From assembly GCA_033439265.1 (NCBI GenBank), contig JAVTVX010000013.1, positions 23,890,000 through 23,953,999 on the forward strand: a DNA stretch of 64,000 nt, written 5' to 3'. Source of the DNA: Dillenia suffruticosa. Taxonomy: Eukaryota > Streptophyta > Magnoliopsida > Dilleniales > Dilleniaceae. The translations under genes were made by a program, and so were the position numbers. Under the pieces are notes generated by a model that ran no database searches, was not told the origin of the DNA, and was given only the letters and a program-made list of their open reading frames with translations. Below, piece after piece: positions 1 through 11,699 of this stretch (position 1 is the stretch's first letter; every line of letters begins with the position of its first letter).

Positions 1-855
1 TGAGGTCTTGTCTCTGTTACCCCTACTCTCGAAAACTCTTTTGCTTTTTTAGCTAGTTCAGGTAGCAATTTCGAAGGAAAAAACAGCGACAGAATTGAAA
101 GTTCATTTGCTATGTATGATTTCTTTTACATATTATAAATGCCCAATTGTGCCTGGTTTTTCCTTCTCTCTCTCTCTCTCTCTCTCTCTCTTAGTTTCTC
201 TCTGCACAAATATCATTTAATCTCTCTCTCTCTCTCTCTCCCTCTATCTGTCTATCTCTCTCCTCTCGCCGTCTTTTATTCGGCGCTTGCAGAATTTGGG
301 ATTGTGTGACTGTGAGCGCATCAAGAAGAACAAAACAGAAAAACTTTATATTTTCTCAGAGATTCTTTGGTAGCAGCTGAAGATTTGGTATTAAATTTTG
401 AGCATTAAAGTCTTTCTGCCAAATAGCTTTTAATTTGCAAACCAAATTCTTCTTAAAAAAACCCCCCTTTTGGAACTCAATTCTCTACCACTGTTCTCTC
501 TCTCTTAAGTGTTGTGTGTTTTGTCTTTTGATCTGGTCTTACCCGAGAGAGACTTCTCAAGGTCAGCACCAAGTGGGTTTTTGGATTTCTCATCCTTTGC
601 TATTGTATTCTGTACTTAAAAATTTTTTTTCTTATTTTTTGGTCGTTGTTTGCTTTTTGCGGCCTTTGAATTTTTCGTTTTGGTGTTTTTTGGATCTCAG
701 AGAGCGGGTGGGGGGGCATAGGCTTTCATTTTCTTAGGAAGGTGTAGGATTTTGATTACTTATTTTGTCTCATTTACTGTCCTTTTTATGTTTCAGATCT
801 ACCCCAGATTTTGATATATTTGTAGAGAGGAAAAAAAACGGAAGTAACAATAACT
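1..855 (+). promoter_or_regulatory. 5' flank and leader of the auxin carrier gene
   Basis: This stretch precedes the start codon of the AUX1/LAX gene and holds no convincing protein gene. It contains two CT microsatellites (about 165-191 and 221-241), typical of plant 5' leaders, and a TGTCTC auxin-response-type hexamer at 9-14. A pyrimidine-rich stretch ending in TTTCAG near 796 could be the 3' end of an intron in the 5' UTR. I could not place the transcription start. The open frame at 435-737 is Phe/Leu/Ser-rich leader sequence and is not called. Confidence 0.45.
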
Positions 856-3800
856 ATGTTGCCTCAGAAACAAGCCGAGGAAGCAATTGTCTCAAACTTC
901 AGCGAGACACAGAATGAAGCAACAACAAAAGAAGAAGAAAAAGATGCGGATGGCTCTATGTTCAGTGTCAAAAGTCTTCTCTGGCATGGAGGTTCTGCTT
1001 GGGATGCTTGGTTTAGCTGTGCTTCTAATCAAGTAAAATCAAAATATTATCATTACCCATTTGCATTTGCTTCATCTTTTGTTCAAACTGTGCAATTTGA
1101 ACTCAAATTTTGATTCTTTTGGTTAATGGTCAATAGGTAGCACAAGTTCTTTTGACTCTACCATACTCGTTCTCTCAACTGGGGATGCTTTCCGGAATTT
1201 TGTTTCAAGTGTTCTATGGACTTGTTGGAAGCTGGACTGCTTATCTCATCAGTGTTCTTTATATTGAATATCGTAGTAGAAAAGAGAAAGAAAACGTCAG
1301 CTTCAAGAACCATGTCATTCAGGTTTGCTTTATCATCCACATACAACCATAACCAACACCTTTTTTTCCATTTTTTTTTTAAAAGAACCACAAAAGAGCC
1401 CTTTTCTAATTAATGGAAATACATTAGAATACGAACCGGAGCTACTCAAATTGGGGTTATTATGTGTCTTTGCAGTGGTTTGAAGTGCTTGATGGATTAT
1501 TGGGACCATTTTGGAAGGCTGTTGGTCTAGCCTTCAATTGCACCTTTCTTCTCTTCGGATCTGTTATCCAACTCATAGCATGCGCAAGGTGACACCCAAT
1601 TTTTCCTCCTTAAATTCGACTACCTTGAACTTGGTACTTCATTTTCTGGTTCTGATTTGTAAAATGTTTTTGGTCTTATGTTTGATTACCGCAGTAACAT
1701 ATACTACATAAATGACCGATTGGACAAGAGAACCTGGACATACATATTCGGGGCATGTTGTGCGACAACAGTGTTCATACCCTCATTTCACAATTATAGA
1801 ATCTGGTCTTTTCTTGGTCTTGGCATGACTACTTACACTGCTTGGTATTTGACCATTGCTGCTCTTATTCATGGACAGGTAAAAAAGCAAAAACCAGAAT
1901 AATGTCACAAGAAATTAAATTTCATTAAATGGGTATTTTTTAATTTTAATTTTAATTTTTTTAAGGTTGAAGGAGTATCTCATTCTGCTCCAACCAAGTT
2001 AGTATTGTATTTCACCGGAGCTACTAATATTCTCTACACGTTCGGTGGACATGCTGTGACTGTGTAAGCGGCTATGCTTTTCTTGCAGGACTACTGTTTG
2101 CAGCTTTTTGATGAGCTATTTCTCGTGCTTCGAGAGCTGAGACAAAATCATGGAAACTGCTTTTCCATTGTTTGTTTGCTCTCTGAAAACACAAACCGAA
2201 TCACACCCTCCCATTTCCCTTTTTATTTCCTCTTGATTTGCTTGCCCATCTTCCCCCATCCCCCCATCCCGATCTCTCAATTCTTGTCTCAAATCAATCC
2301 AAACCAATCTTCTTCTTCAAGGGCATGTATGTCTTATCTTTGACTCTCTCAAGAAAGGGTTAAAAGAACTGGGGCCAAGGGATTTTAAGAAAGAAATGAA
2401 AATATGATTTATAAATTTTGAACTTTTGCCCCAAATAATCGACCGTAATTGAAAAGGACATGGCACAATTTTTCTTTCTTTTTTTGAACTTTGTTCTGCT
2501 TTGAACAGGGATTGGCAGAACAGGGAAATCTGATCCTAGATTTTCCAATTGTACTATTCTGGGATTTTTTTACCTTATTTTTCCGAGGAAAAGAATTGAG
2601 TTACTTTTTTTTTTTTCTTAATCTTGGAAAACGATTTTTTATTTATTTTTATTTACAGGGAAATTATGCACGCAATGTGGAAACCACAGAAATTCAAGTA
2701 CATATACTTGCTGGCCACACTCTACGTATACACACTAACGATTCCGTCAGCAGCCGCAGTTTACTGGGCTTTTGGAGACCAACTTCTCAATCACTCCAAT
2801 GCGTTTTCTCTCCTCCCCAAAACCGGTTTCCGTGACGCCGCCGTTATCCTCATGCTCATTCATCAGGTGAAAATTAGTAAATACTTTCACCTTCGGTGAA
2901 GGGAATGAAATTACGGGACATGAGATTGAGAGAATTTTTTTATGCAGTTTATTACATTTGGGTTTGCCTGCACACCGTTGTATTTTGTGTGGGAGAAGGT
3001 TATCGGATTGCACGACACAAGAAGCATTTGCCTGAGGGCTTTGGCTAGATTGCCGGTGGTGATACCCATTTGGTTTTTGGCTATAATCTTCCCATTCTTC
3101 GGGCCAATTAACTCGGCGGTTGGTGCACTCTTGGTTAGCTTCACTGTCTATATCATCCCTGCAATGGCTCATATGCTCACTTACAGAAAAGCTTCTGCTC
3201 GACTGGTAAACTCTCTTTAACGTTATGTTATATGTCACTGCTGATGTTTAATGCGTTACGCTTTTTCCGAGGTAATCTTGTGGATTGATTCTACCGTTAA
3301 GAGGCAGTTGGTCATAACGAATTATATGGTCGACACTCGGCGGTCTTCATGGGGGAACTACCCCACGTGAGTGTCACGTGAGACAGGGTGAGGGGTGAAT
3401 AATGGAGATGTAGGGAAGAATAGTAGCATTTAAGGCATGGATCTGGAAATATTAGGAGGGATGGTGCGGTATAGGTGGGGCGTCTCTTTCATTTAGCTAC
3501 AGCTGGGGAGTCCTGCTCTGTGTCTCCATATTAGCTGTCTATCTACCTCACATCAAACCCTAAACCTAGAAGGCTTGTTTTTTGCCTTGCAAGTTTTTTC
3601 AAAACAACCTTTACTGTTTTCTAAGCTTTTCCTTTCATTTTTTTTCGCAGAGTGCTGCAGAGAAGCCTCCATTTTTCCTCCCAAGTTGGACTGCAATGTA
3701 TGTGTTCAATTCCTTCGTTGTGATTTGGGTCCTAGTTGTCGGATTCGGGTTCGGCGGGTGGGCCAGCATGACCAACTTTGTGAAACAAGTTGACACTTTT

Positions 3801-3863
3801 GGGCTTTTCGCAAAATGCTACCAGTGCAAGCCTCCAAGCCCATCTTCGGCCCAACATCACTAA
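856..3863 (+). CDS. LAX1: AUX1/LAX-family auxin influx carrier (LAX1-like), 8 exons, 478 aa
   Basis: Proton-coupled auxin (IAA) importer of the plasma membrane, AAAP family. Exons by GT-AG rules and frame: 856-1032, 1137-1322, 1476-1588, 1695-1878, 1966-2063, 2659-2866, 2948-3205, 3651-3863. They join in phase into 478 residues, close to the family's roughly 485. Family hallmarks are present: WHGGSAWDAWFSCASNQ, LPYSFSQLGMLSG, SVIQLIACASNIYYIND, EIMHAMWKPQKFK, GFACTPLYFVWEKVIG and the C-terminal FGLFAKCYQCKPP. The N-terminus (MLPQKQAEEAIV) and C-terminus resemble the LAX1/AUX1 clade more than LAX2/LAX3. About 10-11 membrane segments are expected from the family. No disruption was seen. Orthology to LAX1 rather than AUX1 rests on the N-terminus and on memory of neighbouring genes. 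Confidence 0.96.
3360..3530 (+). promoter_or_regulatory. Paired G-boxes with auxin-response hexamers in the last LAX intron
   Basis: Two perfect CACGTG G-boxes lie at 3364-3369 and 3375-3380. The second abuts GAGACA at 3380-3385, the reverse complement of the AuxRE core TGTCTC, and a forward TGTCTC lies at 3521-3526. All are inside intron 7 of the auxin carrier gene. Clusters of such cores can bind bZIP/bHLH factors and ARFs, but short motifs are common by chance, so function is inference. Confidence 0.3.
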
Positions 3864-5353
3864 AAAGCCACACTCCTTTCTCCCTCTCCCACCCCCCTCA
3901 AAAATGTTTTGTATCATACGAGTGGGGATGGTAGTAATGCTTCCCCTACATGTGATGTGTGCTGGATTTCTTCCTTTTGTTTTTGGGTCTTTCTTCATTT
4001 TTTTTTTCCCTCTTGATTTAGTTGGATATATAGTTGTGTTGAATTGTGATGATTGCTTTGCTGCCAAAGCATAGGCTAATTAAATCAAATATATGTTTAG
4101 AAAATTTTTGGGCCTCCGAATGTTAGGCTTCTCTTCTTGTTCGGGCTGACTATTATAAAATTTTATTTTATTTTATTTTATTGTTCTGCGGGGCAAGTAA
4201 ATTAATGTATGCGCTTGCGGTGTCATTGTCAATGGCATATGTTTCGAAAAGGTTTATTATAGTATTTTGTGAAGTGCGAAGGAATGGGTCTTTTATAAAG
4301 TCGTTTTCTTGCCGACGCGGTGCAATATCATTGGTTGGATGTTGACATGTCTTCACGTCCCATTTTGAGCCAAAAGATTCTAATGGAGGTGTGGGTTTGG
4401 GGTAAGGTCACATGGAGCCACCAATATTCATTCACATGGGCTGCATGTTAGTGCATGTGCGTGTCACGTGCCCATCTTACATGAACAAGGCATACGTGAA
4501 CATGAAACACCCATATGTTCATTTATAAATAAATAATTAAAATTTTCACTTATTGTATGAACGTGGGATTGTGGAAGGAAGACCATTTTGAATTTTGACC
4601 CGAATTTTAGGTCACGTGAAGCCGGATTTTAGTTGTCTTCTTGCTGTTTCTTAAGACCCAAAAATTAGGAAAAAGTGCAATCGGGCAATTACTTGTTTGA
4701 GGGGGCTTGACTGACAGGGAGAAAGTGTGTCCACTGCTGCCGAACTTTCTACTAAAATATTTCAGTGGAGAGAACGTTCTTCTCACACAGAGAGAGAGAG
4801 AGAGAGAGATTAATTGAAGGAGGGTTCTTGACTAAATAATTTGTCTGCATGTACCTAGAAAAATCACTTCAACCAGCAAAAGTCTTGGGCATTAAAGATT
4901 GGATTTGGAGTAAGAAGTCAAAATTAGCAATTAATCTTGATTGATGGGAAATGCAGTTCAGAAGGAGATCAAGATGGCTGGCAAATCGGATTCAAACGAA
5001 GGCCAAAATTTGTCCTCATTGGAACACTTGTTTGATTAAAAATGCTCGAATCATGCAGGCATTTTTAATGGCTTCTGTATAAAAGAGTAGACTCAGAATC
5101 AATTTTTACTGGTAGGGCAGTTTAAATTTAGACCGTTTTGAGGAAGGGACCAAGTATTTTATCACTTCATTCAAAGTAGACCTTGTGACGGGTGTCGAGG
5201 TCTAAGGTTCAGAGACATAGGATAAAATTGTCCTCTTGGTGGAACTGTTGCTTCTGGTTTACAGGTAAAAGTCTGTATAAGAGGGGCGCGGAATGACCCT
5301 TTATGATTCCTATTGCCTTTAGGCAAAAAAAATCACAGAAGATTCTCTTTGCA

Positions 5354-5396
<43 letters not shown>

Positions 5397-5852
5397 AAAT
5401 ATTACTTTCTAGTCACAAATTATGGCCTACTGTGGAAACTCTTAAAGGGGATGACTTGTGAGTAAAGTGATGCGGATCTAAATTATGCGTCCTAATGCTT
5501 AAAAACTATGATTATTTGGATCTGTATTATACAAAAATAAGTGGAAGGACGAGCTAAGCTTATGACCCAAAACTAAAAACTTATATTTCTTTGTTCACCC
5601 ACACTGAATTTTCACTAAGTGTCACCTTACCAAATGGACCAAGATTGTCAAAGAAAACAACAAGAATATAGTTAGAGAGACCAAATGAATCATAAATTAA
5701 ATGACGCATGTTATGTAATAATCTACCTTAATATTTGTTAAAATATTTATTTTATACCGTAATAATATAATAATATAATTTTTTTTATTTTTAATTTTTG
5801 GGGACTCTGTGTTGACATGCTCGGCTCTAATTTAAGGAAGGACGCTATTTAA
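3864..5852. other. Intergenic spacer downstream of the auxin carrier
   Basis: No supportable gene. The 3' flank of the LAX gene (to about 4150) is followed by non-coding sequence. Two isolated CACGTG boxes lie at 4465-4470 and 4613-4618. GA microsatellites lie near 4788-4809 and 5358-5392. The section from 5700 to 5790 is AT-rich. The open frame at 3790-4074 is read in another frame of the LAX last exon and 3' UTR. Confidence 0.6.
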
Positions 5853-6279
5853 GGAACAACGCTATGTTTGATTAGCACCAAGTCACGTTGACCTGAAAGT
5901 TGGGCAAACAAGATTGGCCACTGGCTGGCTCCAAACAGCTTCCACTGAAACTTTTTGCGGACAGGGCCCAAATAAAGTGGGCAGTAAGAAGAGCACAAGA
6001 GTGAGTTCTTGGACCCCATTAATGGGTTTTCGTGTCATCCATTCGGGGCCCAAAAGCTCCCAAACTGGGCAAACAATTGCGTGAAAAATTGAAGGATGAA
6101 TATCTGAATGTGTCTCTATCAAAATAATAATAATAATAATAATCTGAATGTGTGTGATGTTGGGGATGTGTCATTGTGTTCTACCCTTCCCACCTAAATT
6201 CTATTTATAGACCACCCAACTAGCCGTTTAACAGTTGCCACTTCTTCCTTCGATTCTCTCCAAACATCTCGACACTCTC

Positions 6280-6330
6280 ATGGCCGACATCTATGGTACT
6301 GGTTTTCTCCTCGTCGGTTTATTCCTTTGA
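6280..6330 (+). CDS. 16-codon micro-ORF downstream of a TATA-like element
   Basis: ATG to TGA encodes MADIYGTGFLLVGLFL, a short hydrophobic peptide about 70 bp downstream of a TATA-like box. It is identical in the second copy at 15024-15074. It could be the 5' end of a broken gene, an exon whose donor is the GT in TATG|GTAC, or chance. There is no family match and no function is proposed. Confidence 0.15.
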   Translation: MADIYGTGFLLVGLFL

Positions 6331-7120
6331 ATCTCGATTGTCTTGGGAAAAAGGGCAGCTGAAGAAAGAGTCCAAGTGGGTTTGGACCGACGGACTTGGT
6401 CAATCTATTGATTCCACCGCTGATTGAACCTACTCCATTTGTTGTTTACCAATCTGCCCAAAACCACAATTTCAGTAGCCTTCCTCCTGACATGTTCTCA
6501 GCTCATGATTGTGGTATACAACTTGGCCCATCGGCTGATCGATTGGCTGCCTGCGCACACCACGATTTTGCTGACGGACAAAAATTTTTATTGATAACAA
6601 TATACATATATACATATTATATATTAAAATAAATGGATTCCTTTGTTATAACATTATAAAATAAAATAAAAGACATGTTTTGTCATTAATTATCCAAAAT
6701 TATAAATAGGTAATTATAAAATGACATTATTTCATTCATGTCACCTTGTTAACTTGACTCTCATGGAAACGTCCTTAATTATAATTAAACATATACATTT
6801 AAAACTCCAAAAATAATAAAAAAAAAGTTCTTAAATTTGAAACTAAATGGATAAAATGTTTAAAATAATATCTGGACTTTTCCAAGTTTATTATGGGCTT
6901 CACGAACTTCATATCCTATTTCTCGTCACCAAGTCTTTTTTGGTGAATTTGGATTCCCTCAAAATCTCTCAAACCAACTTAACAAATGGATTGCCAAATC
7001 AAATTCTAGAATTTTCAACTCTTGGTTGCATTTTATTGTATAAAAAAAAAAAAAAAAGATGTAACCCAAAACCAGCTTTCTTGAATTCAAAAACTGATTG
7101 CAGAAAACCATTGTTCCCTT

Positions 7121-7255
7121 AATGAAGACGAACATTATTGGCGGTGGCTGCAGTCTGTCAAAGCAACACTAGGCTTACTTCGAGAAAAGCCATGGAGCTT
7201 GAGCATATACGAAGTTCCGAATATCTATGTGTCAGCGAAATTACTGGATAATTGA
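7121..7255 (+). pseudogene. Possible UPF0481/DUF247-like N-terminal fragment, copy 1
   Basis: A 44-codon open stretch contains WRWLQSVKATLGLLREKPWS followed by LSIYEVPNIY and ends at TGA in AKLLDN. The spacing of a Trp-rich lead and an S/T-IY-x-VP motif recalls the start of the plant DUF247 (UPF0481) domain, but no other part of that domain follows. The second copy (15776-15910) reads TIYKVPKIY and is even closer to the consensus. Homology is tentative; it could be chance coding-like sequence. Confidence 0.3.
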
Positions 7256-7621
7256 AAGCATCCATGCAGGTAGCCCAACAGAACAAACCACACAAAACTA
7301 TTGATAAAACTTAAAATTATTTTTAAAAGTCACAAATATATTGATAAAATAATAGAAGTAGTAGTAAAAATTTTCAAAATACCATTAAAATATTTTAAAA
7401 TATTTTTCATACCCTGAAAATTATAATATTTGTCTCCCTCTAATATTTTGTATTTTGCATCAAAATAAATTTTTAATTTTGCATTCCGGCTAGAATCGAA
7501 TAGTTCAAGTTTCTTTTGATAAATTTGACTTTTTTAAAAAAATATTTTACTCAATTAATAGTAATTTTTTCTAAAATTATAATCATTGAATTACTATATA
7601 TAATTCAATGAATTGATGTCA

Positions 7622-8377
7622 CAAGGTCATGCTGAGAATGATTCCAATGTGGGCATCCTTCCTCATACCTGGCCTTGTGCTTTCCATTGGGAACACTTAC
7701 TTTACAGAAGAAGCTGACGGATTGAACAGAAAGATATTCGGCATAGAAGTCCCTCTTACATATTTACAAATGATGTATAATGTTCATAAGAAGTCAGCTA
7801 AAAAGGTCTATAGGAATTTCAGGTACGGTGATGCTGCTGAAGTGCAGAAACTTGTTTCCTTTGCGGTAACTATCTTAGGAAATGGCTATGCAGTAGCTTG
7901 TTTGATTGTTGCAGGTTGGTTGAAATGAAAAGACTAGCTGTGGTGAAAGAATATGACCTAGAGGATGACTCAGACACAACAGTCCCGATGAGTTTCCTTT
8001 GGCTTCTACCCCAATTTATAATGCCGGGCCGTGCTGGTACATATTTTCAGAAAGGCATAAATGGATTTTACAATGATCAACTACCCGAGGCAATGAAGGA
8101 ATATGCAGGGCCATTTGCAGATGGTGCTCTTGGAGCAGGAACCATCCTTGGTGTGGTTGCTATCCGCATAGCAAAAGGTTGGTTTGGGACGACAGTGAAT
8201 AATAGTCATTTGGACTACTTTTATTGGGTATTGGCTGTGCTTAGCTTCGTCAATATTTTTGCCCTTTGGTTTATTAGAAGAAGATACCCTTACAAGGAAG
8301 TAAATTCAGAACCAGAAGAAGAAGAAATTGAAGCCCCAGAAATTGATGATGGCGCTTCAGCATTGACTCGGAAGTGA
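7622..8377 (+). pseudogene. Truncated, frameshifted NRT1/PTR (NPF) transporter copy
   Basis: This is a near-identical duplicate of the last exon of the NPF gene (19369-20130), starting at the residues VMLRMIPMWASFLIPG and ending with the same acidic tail and LTRK. All upstream exons are missing because of the deletion that joins segment S to this exon at about 7622. A one-base loss near 7915 (VAALVEM in the intact copy, VAGWLK-stop here) shifts the frame, and the loop AAEEDERKHVS is shortened to AAEVQKLVS. It has no promoter or start of its own and cannot make a transporter. The 3' UTR is also duplicated, to about 8640. Confidence 0.93.
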
Positions 8378-9054
8378 ACCATATTCAGCTTTTGGTTTTC
8401 ATGGTGATTTGCTTTATTTGAGGCAGTTGATCTTATATTTCCTATATTGCTTGTTTGGTATTGGAACTTGGAAGGTTGCTTTAAATCCTGTGTACTTAAG
8501 CAACCTTAGTTTTGTTTCTGTTGTTGGATGATATAGTGCCTCACAAGGAACATTCTCTTGGCCCACTGTAAAATTGCACTTTTAATATCTGTGTTCATGC
8601 GGGCTAGCATGTATTTTTGTGTCTTTGCATTTATACTTGCACGCATGCAACAAAACAACCATCCGCACTAATCCTCCTCTCCTCTTCAACCCCTAAAAAA
8701 ATAATAAAAATAAATTAACGTGATTATTCATTGACATACAGAATTTGGGACTTTGGTCATTCTTGAGGTTGGGAATTTTTAATGCATAATTCCTGGTCAA
8801 AAGCTTGTGGTATCAGTATGCAGACGTACAAGTGAATTTAATAACTATACCTGTAATACTTGAAGGATTTCGATCTGCCAATGATGAAGGTACATCAAGG
8901 GACACAGATGGGAGGGTATTGGGTGGCTTAACTATCTATTGAGGAAGAAGACAGAACACTTTTGTATGATGCATTTTTCAGGCAACTGTTTCTCATTCAG
9001 AGCGAGTTTACCTTCAATTTGCAGATGACGAAAGAATCTCCGATTTTACAATCT

Positions 9055-9395
9055 GCTAGTTTGTTTGTTCCAAAGTGTAAACCATAAGGGTGCTCTCTTA
9101 GCTGAAGCAGCTTTAGTTTCACCCATCTTGAACTGTTTTGATCTTTTGGCTGCACAAAAGACCGCCAATCCATGTCCAGACCACCAGGGAAAATGCTTTC
9201 GGTGGCAATATAGTGTACTTGTATCCAGGTCTATTTGCTATCCTCTCAACATCTCTAGAGACCAGGTAGGGTCCATTATAACCCTATTTTTTCCGATCAA
9301 AGTTGGATGCAAATTCCTCCATGAACTCGAGTAAAAGTAGATGATTTTTATAAAAAAAAATTAAGGACCTCATTGTTCAATGTGATAATACTGGT
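9055..9395 (-). pseudogene. Alpha-1,4-glycosyltransferase C-terminal fragment, unit 1
   Basis: The plus strand matches the antisense of the intact glycosyltransferase gene (35390-35700): landmarks such as CTGCTAGTTTGTTTGTTCC, the AAGCTGAAGCAG-like stretch and the GACCAGGTAGGGTCCATTAT block occur in the same order. It covers only the last third of the protein and is riddled with small indels. It lies tail-to-tail with the NPF copy. The same fragment with the same ends occurs in unit 2, so it was broken before the tandem duplication. Confidence 0.75.
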
Positions 9396-9419
9396 CCACA
9401 GAGTTGCATGTCAATTTTA

Positions 9420-10700
9420 AAGGATTGCAAGTTGGAAGGTTGCTAAGATGCCAGTGCAACGGAAAGGGAGTAGTATGAGAATTCTAATTTTAGGAGTCAG
9501 GTCAACAAAGGGATGAGTTGGGGCCTAAGATGGGGTTAAACTGCAAAATTGATGGACAATAGAAGCACCAATTGGAAGCAGAGTCGATGGATCCCATTGT
9601 TATGGTACAAAGAGAAGGTAATTACCATAGAAGTGGTCGTACCATTTGGGAGAACATGGGAGACCATTCTAACAATTAAGATCAAACTCTAGGCCGAATT
9701 CAAGAAATTCAGGACATGCAAGTTTTGGAGCAAGCAACTGTAGAATATATCACCAGGCCGCACACGCAGGCTTCAAAACAGGAAAACCATCTGCAGTGCT
9801 CATCCCCCAATCCCAATTTGATTAAGACATCTGAAAAAAAAAAACATTTTTAGCAGGATTTCTCTTTGAGATTCAAAAATATGGGACTTTGGGTCCATTC
9901 TTGAAGTAGGGAATTTTTTGCTTGGCATTCCTGATTGGAAGCTTGTGATACCAGTATGAAAGCATAAAACTAAATTCAGTAACTACACTGATAAGACTTG
10001 ATAAAGGATTTCAATGATAAATCTTTTTATCTGCCTATGGTGAAGGTACAACGATGGACAAATTGCGAGGGGCAAGTGGCTTAACTATCTAATGCAGAAG
10101 AAGGCAGAACACTTTTGAACTATGCACTGATTCTCAAGCAGAGCCACTATACACCAGTGCAGATGACACAGCGATCTCCGATTTAACAATTTGCAATCTG
10201 CCATTGGTTTGTGTGTTCAGGATATCAGACATCACAAATCATAGTTGGTAGGGTAAAAAGACCTTTTGGCTCTCCGATTGCAGCCTCCAGATGAAGCTTG
10301 CAACACAAAAATCCTTGAGAGCTAGTCTTATATGCTGTTGTTAATCTCCTAGCGTTCCTTAGACTTCTTCACCTTTACCCAATGAAAATGCGGAGTAACC
10401 TCAAAAAACCTCTGCATCAAGTCCAAGGACTGTATTCCTTCCTTCCTCTAATCCTTCCATTTTCAACAGCTGTCCATCTCTCTCTTTTACTTTCAACATA
10501 AATAAATGATTGCCCTTTCAATCTCCCGGTGTTTTCCCCTTTGTATTATAAAACTCTTTGGTAATCTCTCTCTCCCTTTCTTAAGAACCCAACCTTTCCT
10601 GTAATACAAAATTTAGAAACAAGAACAATGCTGAATCATGATATTTGTAATATTTGTATTAAACAAAATTGGTTATTGTACACTTCCGAATGCTGTTCAG
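9420..10700. other. Unit 1 spacer between glycosyltransferase fragment and minisatellite
   Basis: No gene recognised. The sequence is duplicated at 21190-22550; the part after 10113 also occurs in unit 3 (26290 on), and short parts occur at 39590-39770. It includes a CT-rich stretch (10440-10590) that could be the promoter or 3' region of a lost gene. Reverse-strand open frames here are not conserved between copies. Confidence 0.5.
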
Positions 10701-10759
10701 ATTAGGAGATGAATACAGTTGATGTTTCCTGTTTGTGGTGTTGATACCATTCCGATTGA

Positions 10760-11170
10760 GCTGGAAGAATTACGATACAGAAACAGGGAGGACTCTGCTA
10801 TCTTGAGAATCAAGAAATGCAGTTGGAGATGGGAGAATACGGAAGGAATTTGAGTTGGGAAAAAAACAACCTCAGGAATCACAATACAGAGAGGACTCTT
10901 CTTTCTTGAGAATCAAGAAATGCAGTTGCGGTTGGAAGTATACCGAAGGAATTTGAGTTGGGGGGAGAAAAATACAAATAAAAAATAAAAAATAAACCTC
11001 AGGAATCACAATACAGATAGGACTCTTCTTTCTTGAGAATCAATAAATGCAGTTGGGGTTGGGAGCATACCGAAGGAATTTGAGTTTGGGGGGCAAAAAA
11101 AAAAAAAAAAAAAAAACCCCTCAAGAATCACAAGACAGAAAGAACTCTTTTTTCTAGAGAATCAGGCATT
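10760..11170. repeat. Minisatellite, about 4 units of 100-120 bp (unit 1)
   Basis: Recurring unit: AATCACAATACAGAGAGGAC, then CTTTCTTGAGAATCAAGAAA, then TGCAGTTGGGGTTGGGAG, then CGAAGGAATTTGAGTTGGG, followed by a variable A-rich linker. Copies start near 10765, 10876, 11005 and 11125. It sits just 3' of the reverse-strand MCPLR gene. The equivalent sites in units 2 and 3 have different numbers of units. Confidence 0.85.
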
Positions 11171-11218
11171 TGAAAACATAGAACCAAGAAGAGAAAGAGA
11201 GAGAGAGAGAGGTGAGGA

Positions 11219-11552
11219 TCAACATCGGTGAGAGGGGGTAGAAATTAAGTTCTTCCATAAATATTTCCCAGATGCCATCTCAATCAGAATCCAAAAGGTG
11301 CTTCCCAAACATGATTTAACCTTCAAAAGAAAAAAAAAAATCATTGAGAATTGCTTTAATCAAAAAACCCAAAATTAAACAAATTGTGTCGAGAGAGGGA
11401 GAGAGAACCTTTTCCAAGCGAGAAATCGAAGTCGAATCTTGATCGGATTTATCTGCGGAATCAACAAGATTCCATGATCTTACGTTTCTAAGTGCCATGA
11501 ATCCAGCCAAAGCAATAGACAAAAACATGATAATCACTCGAAGTGGACACAT
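11219..11552 (-). CDS. Small MCPLR-type membrane protein, copy 1, 81 aa
   Basis: Two exons on the minus strand: 11552-11409 (48 codons) and 11320-11219 (33 codons plus stop), joined in phase by a GT-AG intron of 88 bp. The protein begins MCPLRVIIMFLSIALAGFMA, a signal-anchor-like hydrophobic stretch at residues 6-22, then a polar acidic linker, then FWILIEMASGKYLWKNL. The last block resembles the F-W/FVDMASGRYLW signature of small plant proteins often labelled 'methyltransferase-related'; no catalytic domain is present, so that label says nothing about function. Both exons are intact here and in unit 2, while neighbouring genes decay, which suggests recent duplication or constraint. Confidence 0.7.
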
Positions 11553-11699
11553 GTTTAACCCCTAATTGACAGGACCGTGTGTGTTGTGCGTAGGAGAGGC
11601 TTTGAGGGGCCGACTCTGCGTCCGAATAAGGAAAACGTTTGAGTCCATTCGATTTATATAGTATGGAGATTTTGTCACAAAGATCCGTGACAATTCACC

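Larger units (their letters stand above)
5853..7610 (+). repeat. Segment S, copy 1 (paired with 14640-16251)
   Basis: This 1.7-kb segment occurs twice at high identity. It holds a promoter-like stretch with a TATA-type element (CTATTTATAG, 6201-6210), a micro-ORF at 6280-6330, AT-rich filler, and an exon-like stretch at 7121-7255. Copy 1 has about 80 extra bases near 6490-6530 relative to copy 2. Its origin is unclear; it may be the flank plus remnants of an older gene. Confidence 0.7.

Noticed and set aside
435-737. 100-codon frame upstream of the auxin carrier
   Set aside because: Low-complexity leader with no conserved features and in the likely 5' UTR.
6847-7122. 91-codon frame starting MDKMFKIISG, also at 15525
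   Set aside because: The second copy is cut short by small indels with a different C-terminus, there is no family match, and it lies in AT-rich filler.
10760-11170. CRISPR-like regular repeats
   Set aside because: Units are 100-120 bp and imperfect, there are no short unique spacers, and the sequence is plant nuclear. It is a minisatellite.
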